Origin: a virus
IMG/VR virus record: IMGVR_UViG_3300020215_000050
Span: 1 to 64,000 of that record
Reading direction: 5' to 3' (one strand)
Length of the DNA stretch: 64,000 bases
Part shown: positions 5,326-13,262 of the stretch, one piece after another
Layout: each line of letters begins with the position of its first letter
Position numbering within the stretch: the first letter of the stretch is position 1
Position numbers and translations under genes: made by a program
The notes under the pieces: generated by a model
What the model saw: only the letters and a program-made list of their open reading frames with translations
Told to the model about the DNA's origin: nothing
The model's database searches: none

Positions 5326-5574
5326 TTTGTAGTTGATGGCTGCCGCGAAGAATCTCGCCGCCTCCAGCCCCTGGATCACGATGACGTTGGCGTCTCGCTC
5401 GATCTGCTCCTCGGTCCTCGGCGTCTTGAACTGCTTGCACTCGATGTAGACGGGGCCGGCGGCGCACTCTACGCAGAAGTCGAGGTTCTTCGTCGAGGCC
5501 GATTGTCTCGTAAACTGGATGCCGGCCCGGCGAAGCCCAGACTCGACGATCGCCTCCACCGGGTCCCGGCTCAT
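5314..5574 (-). CDS. Small PD-(D/E)XK nuclease-like protein, 86 aa
   Basis: Core LDF...YIECKQF (about residues 31-50) fits the D...(D/E)xK signature of PD-(D/E)XK nucleases, preceded by a helix with a conserved-looking Glu and followed by a helix-strand-helix. It is shorter than most members and could be a single-domain nicking or Vsr/VRR-like enzyme. ATGA overlap with the upstream gene. Confidence 0.5.
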   Translation of the reverse strand: MSRDPVEAIVESGLRRAGIQFTRQSASTKNLDFCVECAAGPVYIECKQFKTPRTEEQIERDANVIVIQGLEAARFFAAAINYKLTG

Positions 5575-5858
5575 GCGTCCAACAGGACGCCGCCGCCCAT
5601 GTCGTCGATGACGATGCGGACTCGGCCGGCCTTCACGAGCTTGCGGATCTCGCCCATCGTCGTGTCGTCCGGCAGCTCTGTGTCCTCGGGCTTGAGCAGG
5701 TACCGCAGCCGGAGCTTCTCAGGGAAGTGGGCCTGTGACCTCAACTCACGGGCGATGTCGGATGCGAAGAACACGGCCCTCGCTTGGGCGAGAGTGATGT
5801 CGTCGGGAAATGCCCGGGTGAGCATGCTCTCTATGCTGAGCGATTTCGGCAGCGCCAT
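5571..5858 (-). CDS. Hypothetical protein, 95 aa
   Basis: Mixed alpha/beta, neutral, no recognised motif. Translationally coupled (ATGA) to the nuclease-like gene downstream and one base from the stop of the gene upstream, so it belongs to one operon with both. Confidence 0.65.
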   Translation of the reverse strand: MALPKSLSIESMLTRAFPDDITLAQARAVFFASDIARELRSQAHFPEKLRLRYLLKPEDTELPDDTTMGEIRKLVKAGRVRIVIDDMGGGVLLDA

Positions 5859-6038
5859 TTAAGTCTCCTTTACCGTCATGATCCACACCCCGCGCTTCTT
5901 GTCCTCGACCAGCTCGCCGACGATCGTGTAGCCCATCTCCCTGTAGACCCTCGCGAGGGGGATGAGCCCGCCCTTCGTGAACGCGGTGATCTCAAAGGAA
6001 GATCTCGACGTTTCCGTTTTCGTCTTCGATGCGCACAT
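5859..6038 (-). CDS. Hypothetical protein, 59 aa
   Basis: Start at 6038 chosen for the GGAGAGG element just upstream and because residues beyond it are an out-of-frame shadow of the upstream gene. The product begins MCASKTKTET and has a beta-rich centre and a GVWIMTV C-terminal strand. It overlaps the upstream coding end by 47 bases. Function unknown. Confidence 0.6.
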   Translation of the reverse strand: MCASKTKTETSRSSFEITAFTKGGLIPLARVYREMGYTIVGELVEDKKRGVWIMTVKET

Positions 6039-6450
6039 GCCTCTCCACGATCCTCCTTCTCCATCTCCTGACGCCCACGGCGTCGGTGTATTCCTCCCAC
6101 GAGTTCGCCTGGTTGCGCCTCGGGATCTCCTTGATGTAGACGTCGATCCGGTCCGCGTGCTCCTTCCTGACGCAGCAGGAGCAGTGGACGGGCTTGTGGG
6201 TCCACCCGTTGACCGGGTCCCACTTGCCATAGTACAGGTGCCGGTAGGGGCTGTTCTTTCCGAGCCTACCCCTGAACGTCACCTTGCGCTTGTTGCCGGT
6301 GCGTCCCCCGCCCGTCTTGTTGAGGGCCTTGACCCGGTGCTGGAGCCTCCAGAGCTTCCGCCACCCCTCGAGCGAGCCGGTGTCGAAGGTGAAGGCGTAC
6401 CCGTTCGTCCGTCCCCTGTCCCTGTAGATGGGTGGCTTGGAATCTTCCAT
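5992..6450 (-). CDS. Hypothetical protein, 152 aa, probable leaderless start
   Basis: Basic protein with a CSCC cluster near the middle and Trp/Arg-rich surroundings. The start at 6450 is preferred to 6459 because the earlier ATG lies inside the -10 element TAGAAT. With seven bases between that -10 and the 6450 ATG, transcription should begin at or next to the start codon, so the mRNA would have no leader. Function unknown. Confidence 0.62.
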   Translation of the reverse strand: MEDSKPPIYRDRGRTNGYAFTFDTGSLEGWRKLWRLQHRVKALNKTGGGRTGNKRKVTFRGRLGKNSPYRHLYYGKWDPVNGWTHKPVHCSCCVRKEHADRIDVYIKEIPRRNQANSWEEYTDAVGVRRWRRRIVERHVRIEDENGNVEIFL

Positions 6451-6457
6451 GGTAGCC

Positions 6458-6486
6458 ATTCTACCACTTTTTGCGGTTTTTGTAAA
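6458..6486 (-). promoter_or_regulatory. Sigma70-like promoter giving leaderless mRNA
   Basis: TTTACA, 17 bases, TAGAAT on the minus strand, then seven bases to the ATG at 6450. It lies in the 37-base gap after the 6488 gene. Confidence 0.6.
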
Positions 6487-6487
6487 C

Positions 6488-6895
6488 TCAGGAGGCGCCC
6501 GCCTGGAAGCCGTGCGTCTCGAGCCAGAGCCGCTTCTCGCCGAACAGCCCGCCGACGTTCACCCACCGCTGGAAGGCGTGGGCGGAGCCCCACGACCCGG
6601 CGGGCATCCAGTGGTTGATGACGTCGCCGACCGTCCACAGCATGCTTCGGTGGAACGGGTCGACGCGGCCCCACACGACGCTGAACGGCTCGTTGAGGAG
6701 GACCGCCTTCAGCCAGCCGCCCGGCTCGAGGCCGAACAGGGCGTATGCGGCCAGCGCCTGCTCGCAGTAGTCGCTGCAGACGATGTCGCGGCCGATCTTA
6801 AAGATCTCCTTCCAGGCGCGGACGACGTCCTCGCGGGCCTCGTCGCAGTTGACGCCGTTGATGACGACGTCGCTGTCGCATATCTTGTGTACCAT
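6488..6895 (-). CDS. Hypothetical protein, 135 aa
   Basis: Trp-rich globular protein with four Cys and no membrane segment. It follows the 6899 gene with a three-base gap. Not recognised. Confidence 0.65.
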   Translation of the reverse strand: MVHKICDSDVVINGVNCDEAREDVVRAWKEIFKIGRDIVCSDYCEQALAAYALFGLEPGGWLKAVLLNEPFSVVWGRVDPFHRSMLWTVGDVINHWMPAGSWGSAHAFQRWVNVGGLFGEKRLWLETHGFQAGAS

Positions 6896-6898
6896 GCC

Positions 6899-7294
6899 TC
6901 ACCTCTTGTCGTAGCGGACGAGGGCCGTGTCCCTTTCGAGCACGATGCTCGCCTTCCCCTTCCTGTAGACCGCCTGGCGGCGGCGGGTCCTGTCGTCGAT
7001 GACCCGACCGGGCGAGTAGACCCAGCTCGGGTCGTTCTGTAGGTACCGTCTCAGGCACTCGAAGCCGAGTCGGTTCCTGAACCGAATCCGCTCGCCCCAC
7101 ACGTGCCGGTTGCCGATGTCGTGCATCGGGTTGCCTCCGTAGTTGCGGACGATGAAGGAGCTCATCTCGTAGAGGCTGCCGGTCTCCATCTTGAGGGAGA
7201 CGGAGGCCGGGTCGCCCCGGGGCGGCCTCCAGTTCAGCTCGTTCTTCTTCTTCCAGTCGTCGACCTGCCACTGGCTTCTTGCGTGCAGTCTCAT
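6899..7294 (-). CDS. Hypothetical protein, 131 aa, tandem paralogue A
   Basis: Shares with the next gene upstream the N-terminal pattern MRL...S...D....NE.NWRP and, later, a (S/C)L.RYL...D..W block, with nearly equal length. The two genes overlap by four bases. They look like an ancient tandem duplication. Basic, no known domain. Confidence 0.65.
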   Translation of the reverse strand: MRLHARSQWQVDDWKKKNELNWRPPRGDPASVSLKMETGSLYEMSSFIVRNYGGNPMHDIGNRHVWGERIRFRNRLGFECLRRYLQNDPSWVYSPGRVIDDRTRRRQAVYRKGKASIVLERDTALVRYDKR

Positions 7295-7683
7295 TTCCTC
7301 ACTCCGAATATGACGGTCCAGCCGACGGCGGGTATGCGGCTCGGACTGTCGCGCGCGATGCGTACGTAGGCCCGACGGTCCCGATGCTCATACACGATGT
7401 GTCGCGGGGTGTTCTCCATCAGGTACCACGTCCCGTCGCCCTCGAGGTAGCGCTCCAGGGACCTCGCCCCCAGCTCAGTCATCAGCACGATGCTCGTCGA
7501 TACGCGGCGCTCCAGGGTGCCCGACACGACGTGGACGGCGAGGTTGAGGCAGTCGCGAACCCATTCCCTCATCTTGGTCGGCGAGTCGAGGGGCATGAAT
7601 GGGGGGCCGGAGTATCTCTCCGGCCTCCAGTTTCGTTCGTTCCGCCTGTCCAAGACGTCCCGGCTGGTGTTCCTCAGCCTCAT
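7291..7683 (-). CDS. Hypothetical protein, 130 aa, tandem paralogue B
   Basis: Start at 7683 overlaps the stop of the DUF932 gene. The N-terminus MRLRNTSRDV and internal NERNWRPERY match paralogue A. The C-terminal half is beta-rich with many Arg. Upstream in-frame codons are a shadow of the DUF932 gene and are excluded. Confidence 0.65.
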   Translation of the reverse strand: MRLRNTSRDVLDRRNERNWRPERYSGPPFMPLDSPTKMREWVRDCLNLAVHVVSGTLERRVSTSIVLMTELGARSLERYLEGDGTWYLMENTPRHIVYEHRDRRAYVRIARDSPSRIPAVGWTVIFGVRK

Positions 7684-8624
7684 GACGCGTCGGCGTACTC
7701 CTTCGCCTTCGTCAGGGCCTCGAGCTTGCGGCCGCGGTTCGTGCCGTACCAGCTGGAGACCAGCCGGCTGTCGTCGTTCTGACCGAGCTCGTGGTCGGCC
7801 ATGTACGTGACGGCGTTGAACGCCTGCCACCAGCTGCCCTTGGCGAAGTTCGCTCCGGGCTGCTTCTCGACGGTCTCGATCGCCGCCTGGGCGTGCCGGC
7901 TCATCTCCTTCTTTCCGCCGCGGTTGCTCGTCAGCGGGAAGACCTCGTTGAAGTAGCTCACCAGGGTGTCCTGGGTGTACTTCTTCGAGCCGAGGAACTT
8001 CGCGATCTCGCGGTAGTCGGCGAACTTGACGTGGGCGATGCCCAGCAGCTTCTTCGCCTCCTCGGGGTCGAACTTCTTCCGGTGGTTGAGGGTGATCATC
8101 TTGTCCGCGTGCTTCGACAGGGACAGGGTGAGCGTGTTCCAGCACACGACCCGGATCGGCGTCATGCGGACGTCGAGGGCGTGGCCGAACCGGTGCGGGT
8201 TCGTAAAGAGCAGGTAGTTCTCGACCTGGTCGCCGCGGAAGAGCTCGAACGTCTCCTTCACCTTGGCGAGGCACCACACGATCTGTCCGCCCTTGAGCGA
8301 GCCGGCCGTGTGCATCTCCATGTCGCCGGCCATCACGAACTCGTGGAAGAAGTCGAACGCCTCCTGGTTCTGCACCGGGTTCCAGGCGTCCGTCACGACG
8401 TCGAGCTGCTTGCCGTCGCTCGAGCGGACGAGGGCGGCGTGGCCGGTCTCCTCCTCCTGCATCGTCACCGGGTTGGAGATGGTCGCGGGGACCTTGACCA
8501 CCTTCCAGTCCAGCTGGGCGGCCTTGAGCATCTGCCGGGGCGTCAGGTCCGCGGGGACCTTCTTGCCCAGGCCGTGCCAGGGCACCTGGCCGGCGTACGC
8601 CATCGTCTCAACTTTGTGGGCCAT
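7680..8624 (-). CDS. DUF932 protein, 314 aa
   Basis: Full-length member of the phage/plasmid DUF932 (TIGR03299-like) family by overall pattern: VPWHGLG near the N-terminus, DAWNPVQNQEAF, the TPIRVVCWNTL block, and a C-terminal WWQAFNAVTYMADHE segment. The molecular role of the family is unknown. AGGAGG precedes the ATG and a strong promoter lies at 8660-8688. Confidence 0.85.
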   Translation of the reverse strand: MAHKVETMAYAGQVPWHGLGKKVPADLTPRQMLKAAQLDWKVVKVPATISNPVTMQEEETGHAALVRSSDGKQLDVVTDAWNPVQNQEAFDFFHEFVMAGDMEMHTAGSLKGGQIVWCLAKVKETFELFRGDQVENYLLFTNPHRFGHALDVRMTPIRVVCWNTLTLSLSKHADKMITLNHRKKFDPEEAKKLLGIAHVKFADYREIAKFLGSKKYTQDTLVSYFNEVFPLTSNRGGKKEMSRHAQAAIETVEKQPGANFAKGSWWQAFNAVTYMADHELGQNDDSRLVSSWYGTNRGRKLEALTKAKEYADAS

Positions 8625-8659
8625 TTGTTACCTCCTTGGATCTTCAATTCCTAGGATTT

Positions 8660-8688
8660 ACAGTAACACGAAAATAGACTTTTGTCAA
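8660..8688 (-). promoter_or_regulatory. Sigma70-like promoter for DUF932 operon
   Basis: TTGACA, 17 bases, TACTGT on the minus strand, directly after the T-run of the upstream terminator. It would drive the 8624-to-6488 genes. Confidence 0.7.
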
Positions 8689-8691
8689 AAC

Positions 8692-8722
8692 AAAAAAAAC
8701 CGAGCCGTTTTACCGGCTCGGT
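8692..8722 (-). terminator. Rho-independent terminator
   Basis: ACCGAGCCG/CGGCTCGGT stem with a short loop, then eight T on the minus strand. Confidence 0.9.
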
Positions 8723-8736
8723 CCAGATGGTCGTGG

Positions 8737-9477
8737 TTACTCGACTGGCGTGTAGGCGGTCGAGCTCAGGAGCTTGACCCGGCCGGCGGACGGCTTGTGG
8801 GCCTTGCCGGTCTGGACGACCTTGGCGAGGGTCACCTTCGCGGTGGACTCGGCGTAGGCCGCCTTCTCGAGGAAGTTGGCCCGGACCTTCTCCTCCGGGG
8901 CGCCCTCGGTCTCGTACTCGGGCTTTTCCTTCGTGACCTCGGCGATCGACTCGAGCATCGTCTTCTCGGCCGTCATGCCGCCGCCGGGGCGGAACTGGGT
9001 GGCGATCTTCACCGCCGTCCGCTTCTTCTTCCGCCGCTTGGGGGCGGCAACCCTGACCGGACGCTTGCGCTTCCGCCAGACCACCGTCCCGTCCTCGTGG
9101 ACGTCCACGTAGCCCTGGACGACCGACAGCTGCCTCAGCGCCCAGTGGGCGGTCCCGTAGGCGTACCCCTCCTTGTCGAGGAAGGCGAACACCTCCTTGC
9201 GGGAGGACGTACCCTTGTCCTTGAGGAACAGGTGGGCGAGCTTGACCGCTCCCTTCCTATGTTCCCTGACGACCGGGGAGGCGTGGCCGTTGGACGTCTC
9301 GTCCGCGTGCTCGTCCTCCTCGTCGTCGGTCTCCGTCTCCGCCGTCATACCCAGCTGCCTCATGGCGACCGTGTAACCCAGGTCCTTGATCTGCTTGATC
9401 AGGGACATCAGGTCGGCGTCGAAGACGTCGCCCTCGATGGTGAACGCATGGTTCACCTCAGACTTGGTTTCAGTCAT
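8737..9477 (-). CDS. Hypothetical protein, 246 aa, acidic/basic with winged-helix-like centre
   Basis: Start at 9477 chosen because the earlier in-frame ATG (9549) lies inside the -10 box. Layout: an N-terminal domain of about 45 residues, an Asp/Glu-rich linker, a helical 'GTSSRKEVFAFLDKEGYAYG' region that resembles a winged-helix or HARE-type DNA-binding fold, then a long Lys/Arg cluster (KRRKKKR) and a helical tail. It could be a DNA-binding or host-takeover protein. It is a single-gene unit. Confidence 0.6.
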   Translation of the reverse strand: MTETKSEVNHAFTIEGDVFDADLMSLIKQIKDLGYTVAMRQLGMTAETETDDEEDEHADETSNGHASPVVREHRKGAVKLAHLFLKDKGTSSRKEVFAFLDKEGYAYGTAHWALRQLSVVQGYVDVHEDGTVVWRKRKRPVRVAAPKRRKKKRTAVKIATQFRPGGGMTAEKTMLESIAEVTKEKPEYETEGAPEEKVRANFLEKAAYAESTAKVTLAKVVQTGKAHKPSAGRVKLLSSTAYTPVE

Positions 9478-9537
9478 TACGATTCTCCACTTTTTCAAAG
9501 AGCCCGCTGGCCACGGTTTTTCGCGACCAACCCGGCC

Positions 9538-9566
9538 ATCATACCACATGATTACCGAAATGTAAA
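9538..9566 (-). promoter_or_regulatory. Sigma70-like promoter
   Basis: TTTACA, 17 bases, TATGAT on the minus strand. A leader of about 55 bases follows before the 9477 start. Confidence 0.7.
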
Positions 9567-9586
9567 ATTATTTTTGCGTACGTTGG

Positions 9587-9617
9587 AAAAAAAGTCCCCG
9601 GCTCGCTTGCCGGGGAC
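9587..9617 (-). terminator. Rho-independent terminator after SprT-like gene
   Basis: GTCCCCGGC/GCCGGGGAC stem, six-base loop, then seven T on the minus strand. Confidence 0.9.
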
Positions 9618-9700
9618 CAGGTGGACCGATCCGCTTGGGGAAGACCGGTCAGGGGGAACTCCATGCAGGGGAATCGCAAACCATAATGAAAAATATATCT

Positions 9701-10210
9701 TCATCCGGCGTGCTTGTCAATCGCGGTCCTTACCCAGCGCTCCCCCCTGAGGCCGCGGGCGTCCACCCACTGGATCACGAGGCCGTAAGCCCTTCCGTGG
9801 GCTTCGATCTCCCAGGGGAGGTCCCAGTAGTCAAGCTTCTTGGCGTCGACGACCTCGTCGCCGAATCTGTAAACTTCTTCGCGGTTTTTATGCTGCCAGT
9901 GTTCGCGGTTTGTCCACTGCTTGATGTGGACCATCTCGTGGGCGATGGTGTTGAAGACGGTCGATACCCGCTTGCTCGTGTCGACCTCGATGAGGAAGTT
10001 TCGACAGCGGGGATCGTTTTCCCAGCTCGCTATCCCCCAGTTCTTTTCCGTTTCGTAAAGTTTACCGTCCAGCACGATTTCCACGGTGATTCGTCGGCGG
10101 ACGTCGGGTCGGATAAATTTTTCGGCACAAAAAAAGATTAGATCCCGGACGAGCCTGCGCTCCCGTCGTCCCAGCTTGCCGCCGCGGCGGCGCCTGAACA
10201 CCACCCGCAT
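9701..10210 (-). CDS. SprT-like zinc metalloprotease, 169 aa
   Basis: Zinc site AHEMVHIKQW (HExxH) in the middle, with the EIEAHGRAYGL segment further on likely supplying the third ligand, as in SprT/Spartan-like proteases. The N-terminus is strongly basic. In eukaryotes the family removes DNA-crosslinked proteins; the phage role is not established. The start at 10210 follows GGGGGA. A late-type motif lies just upstream. Confidence 0.75.
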   Translation of the reverse strand: MRVVFRRRRGGKLGRRERRLVRDLIFFCAEKFIRPDVRRRITVEIVLDGKLYETEKNWGIASWENDPRCRNFLIEVDTSKRVSTVFNTIAHEMVHIKQWTNREHWQHKNREEVYRFGDEVVDAKKLDYWDLPWEIEAHGRAYGLVIQWVDARGLRGERWVRTAIDKHAG

Positions 10211-10234
10211 ATCCCCCACCCCTCAGGATGGGGG

Positions 10235-10241
10235 TATTTAT
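10235..10241 (-). promoter_or_regulatory. Late promoter motif before SprT-like gene
   Basis: CATAAATAC on the minus strand, about 25 bases before the ATG at 10210, in the gap after gp41. Confidence 0.55.
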
Positions 10242-10242
10242 G

Positions 10243-11679
10243 TCAGCCGACGAGATTCTTGAGCCTGGCCGCCCGGTCGCGCATCGAGCCGCCGAAGGCC
10301 CCGCGGTCGAAGACCGGGGTTTCGTCCTGGTCCTTCCCGTTGACCTTCTGGTCAACCTTGGTCCCGGGCTCCTGGGCAAGCTCGGACTGGGCCTTGTCGT
10401 CGAGGTTGAAGAGACGCATCCGGCTCTTGTCTATCCCGACGACGAACCTGCGGTAGTAGGCCGGGTCGCCGAACCGGTTCTTCAGCTGCTTGATCATCAT
10501 CTGGCCGAGCTTCTCAAGCTCCTCGGACTGCATGATCGCGTACATGAAGTCCGCCGTGGCGGGCAGGCCGAAGGACTCCGAGGTGTCCTCGAGCCCGACG
10601 TCGGTCGAGCCGTAGCCCTGCCTGGTAGTCTGGGTGGCCGTGATGATCGGGACGCCCTGCTCTACGGCCAGGCCCCTGAGCTCCTCGGCGATGGACTTGA
10701 TCAGGGTGTAGGAGTTGACCCCCGTGCCCGCCCGCACCCTCGAGCTCGTGCAGATGTTGATGTAGTCGACGTAGATGACGTCGGGCGTGAAGTTCCTCTT
10801 GAGCCTGAGCTCCTTGAGGAGGGCCCGGAAGTGACCGACGTGGGCCGTGGCGGTCGGGTACTCCTTGATGATCAGCTTGCCCACGGTCCGCTCCCTGACC
10901 CGCTGGACCCGCTGGTCGTACATCTCTCGGCTCAGGCTCATCAGCTCGTCGACCGTGACGCCGAGCAGGTTTGCGTCGATCCTCTCGGCGATCTTCTCCT
11001 CGGCCATCTCGTTCGTGATGTAGAGGACGTTCTTCCCGTCCATCATGTTGAACGCCGACTGGTGGCACATGACGAGGGTCTTGCCCACGCCGGTGCCGCC
11101 CAGGATGACCGTGAGGGTCTTCCGCTCGATGCCGCCCTTGGTCACCTTGTTGAGGATGTCGATGTCGAACCGCAGCTTCTCGGCCTTCGTGTGGTAGTAC
11201 TCCCACCGCATCGTCGAGTCCTCGATGTAGTCGTGGCCGACGTGGGTGTCGAAGGACAGGGACAGGGCGGTGGTCAGCAGCTCGGGGATCGAGGAGACGG
11301 TCCTCTTCCCCGACTTGTCCTCCATTATGCCGATCGACTCCATGATCGCGTTGTAGAGGGCCTTCTGCTGGCAGAACTTCTCCGTCGTCTCGCAGAGCCA
11401 CTTCAGGTCCGTGTTCTCCGACCTGAGGTTCTCGATGACGATCTTGGCGTCCCGGTAGTGCTCCTCGGGCACGCCCTCCTTGGACTGGAGGTCGATGAGC
11501 AGCGCCTCGCGGGTCGGCAGGCTGTTGTACTTGCCGACGTAGTCGTTGATCAGCTGGAAGGTCAGCTTCTCCGACGGGGTGTGGAAGAAGTCTTCGTTGA
11601 GGAAGGGGATGACCTTGCGGGTGTAGGTCTCGTTGAAGACGAGGTGGCTGAGGATCGTGAGCTCGACGAATGCTTCCAT
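10243..11679 (-). CDS. 41: Replicative DNA helicase gp41, 478 aa
   Basis: DnaB/RecA-fold helicase that unwinds the fork and loads with primase in T4-type replication. An N-terminal helical domain (about 1-150) precedes the ATPase core with Walker A GGTGVGKT (194-201), Walker B-like VIYVDY, and an arginine-finger region near the C-terminus. Length agrees with T4 gp41 (475 aa). It lies just downstream of UvsX with two small genes between, as in marine T4-like phages. No gp61 primase is visible in the window. Confidence 0.93.
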   Translation of the reverse strand: MEAFVELTILSHLVFNETYTRKVIPFLNEDFFHTPSEKLTFQLINDYVGKYNSLPTREALLIDLQSKEGVPEEHYRDAKIVIENLRSENTDLKWLCETTEKFCQQKALYNAIMESIGIMEDKSGKRTVSSIPELLTTALSLSFDTHVGHDYIEDSTMRWEYYHTKAEKLRFDIDILNKVTKGGIERKTLTVILGGTGVGKTLVMCHQSAFNMMDGKNVLYITNEMAEEKIAERIDANLLGVTVDELMSLSREMYDQRVQRVRERTVGKLIIKEYPTATAHVGHFRALLKELRLKRNFTPDVIYVDYINICTSSRVRAGTGVNSYTLIKSIAEELRGLAVEQGVPIITATQTTRQGYGSTDVGLEDTSESFGLPATADFMYAIMQSEELEKLGQMMIKQLKNRFGDPAYYRRFVVGIDKSRMRLFNLDDKAQSELAQEPGTKVDQKVNGKDQDETPVFDRGAFGGSMRDRAARLKNLVG

Positions 11680-11680
11680 G

Positions 11681-11959
11681 CTAGACGTTCTTCTGGAGGT
11701 CGATGACGTCGAGCCTCCTCCACTCCTCGTTGCCCAGGCCGTCGAGCCACTTCTGCTCGATGTGGTGGCTCTGGCTGACCACGGTCCTCTTCATGCTGAA
11801 GGGCCACAGGTAGCCCCAGCACGTCAAGTTCACCACCCGCAGGTAGGGCGTCGGCGTCCACATCGGTACCTGCTGGGCGACGGCGTTCTTGATTTCGACA
11901 GAAGTCAGTTCGGGATTGACTTCGGCAGCTTCGTTCTTCTTCTTTACGTTACGGGCCAT
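11681..11959 (-). CDS. Hypothetical protein, 92 aa
   Basis: Basic N-terminus (MARNVKKKNE), a Trp/aromatic centre, and a charged C-terminus. It overlaps the upstream gene by 16 bases and ends two bases before gp41. Unknown, but embedded in the replication operon. Confidence 0.65.
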   Translation of the reverse strand: MARNVKKKNEAAEVNPELTSVEIKNAVAQQVPMWTPTPYLRVVNLTCWGYLWPFSMKRTVVSQSHHIEQKWLDGLGNEEWRRLDVIDLQKNV

Positions 11960-12168
11960 ATGATCACCACTCTGTTGTAGTTCTTAGCCGTGTCGGCGTC
12001 CTTGAGGTCCATCTCGTCGATGACGTCCCCGTTGTGCGGGCTCATGAGGTAGATGCCCGGGTTCGGGTCGACCTCGTAGAAGTTGTTGCCCTCGGAGTCG
12101 GCGGCGATCACCACCTCGCACTCGCCGGGAAACTTCTTCAGGATCTGGATGAACGTATCAAGCCTCAT
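11944..12168 (-). CDS. Hypothetical protein, 74 aa, acidic
   Basis: Starts MRLDTFIQIL; alternating strands and acidic loops suggest a small alpha/beta fold. It overlaps the UvsX stop by 11 bases. No family recognised. Confidence 0.65.
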   Translation of the reverse strand: MRLDTFIQILKKFPGECEVVIAADSEGNNFYEVDPNPGIYLMSPHNGDVIDEMDLKDADTAKNYNRVVIIWPVT

Positions 12169-13225
12169 CGACCATCTCCATCACTTCCTCGGCGCTCGTG
12201 TCAACGGGTTTGCCGTACTGGAACTCGTTCCTGACGCCCTCCTCGATGCGCTCGAGGATCTCCTTGGTGTAGAACCGGGCGCCGTTTTTGTTGATCGCGG
12301 ACGGGAAGTGCTTGGAGCCGTCGGGGAACTCGAAGCGGGTCGAGACCTTCTTGAGCACCCCGTACTTCTCCGCGAGGGGCAGGAGGCCGTAGTAGCGGTC
12401 GAGGCCCTTGTCGTACGTCAGGAGGACGTCGACGACCTTGTTCTCCCGCGACATCCTGCTCTTCCACATGCGGACGTGGACGACGTTGCCGATGACCTCG
12501 TCGTCGACCTTCTCCTTCCGCTTGGACAGCATGGCGATCGAGTCGGCCGAGTACTTGAACCCGGCGCCGCCCGAGATCTCCTGGGTCGGGTACATGCCGC
12601 CGATGCCCGCGTAGGTGTGGTTCGTCACGATCATTGGGATCTGCAGCTTGGCGCAGGGCAGCCTGAGGGTCCGGAACGCGGCCTTGACGATCTGGGGCCG
12701 GGTCATGTCCTTGACCTCCTTGCCCTCGCGGGTGTCCTCCATCTCCTTCGAGGTGGACAGCTGCCCGAGCGAGTCCAGCACGAGGAGGAGGGGAGGCCTG
12801 TCCTTCTTGTCAACCTTCTGGTAGGCGTCTATGAAGCTCAGCGCCTTGTGCTTGAAGTCCTGGACTGTGATTGGCTCCCCGATAACAACCCGGCGCGGGT
12901 CGATCCCCCGCTCCGTGAGGAGGGTCCGGTTCACGGAGGATTCCGAGTCGTAGTAGACGACCCCCGCGCTCGGGTTGCTATCGAGGAAGTACTTGCAGAT
13001 GCCGAGGGTGAAGAAGGTCTTCCCCGTCGTGGTCTCACCCGCGAAGCCGAGAAACTTGTTGTTGGGCATGCCGCCCCAGATGGAGCCGGACAGAACGGCG
13101 TTCAGCGTGTACGAACCCGTGTCTATGAAGCCGGTGAACTCCGCGGCGTTGGTGCCGTCCGCTGCGATCGAGAGGTCCTCGTCCTTCAGCTGGTCGACGA
13201 TGTTCTTGAAGAAGTCGTTGCTCAT
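12158..13225 (-). CDS. uvsX: UvsX recombinase (RecA-like), 355 aa
   Basis: Strand-exchange protein for recombination-dependent replication and repair. Walker A GETTTGKT (63-70), Walker B LLLVLDSLGQL, and DNA-binding loop segments around MTRPQIVKAAF. Length is close to T4 UvsX (391 aa) with a shorter tail. Its mediator UvsY and remodelling helicase UvsW are encoded at 53.7 and 52 kb. Ribosome site AGGAG precedes the ATG. Confidence 0.95.
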   Translation of the reverse strand: MSNDFFKNIVDQLKDEDLSIAADGTNAAEFTGFIDTGSYTLNAVLSGSIWGGMPNNKFLGFAGETTTGKTFFTLGICKYFLDSNPSAGVVYYDSESSVNRTLLTERGIDPRRVVIGEPITVQDFKHKALSFIDAYQKVDKKDRPPLLLVLDSLGQLSTSKEMEDTREGKEVKDMTRPQIVKAAFRTLRLPCAKLQIPMIVTNHTYAGIGGMYPTQEISGGAGFKYSADSIAMLSKRKEKVDDEVIGNVVHVRMWKSRMSRENKVVDVLLTYDKGLDRYYGLLPLAEKYGVLKKVSTRFEFPDGSKHFPSAINKNGARFYTKEILERIEEGVRNEFQYGKPVDTSAEEVMEMVDEA

Positions 13226-13262
13226 TCCTTATCTCCTACAGGCGCGCGCTACGCCGAGTCAA

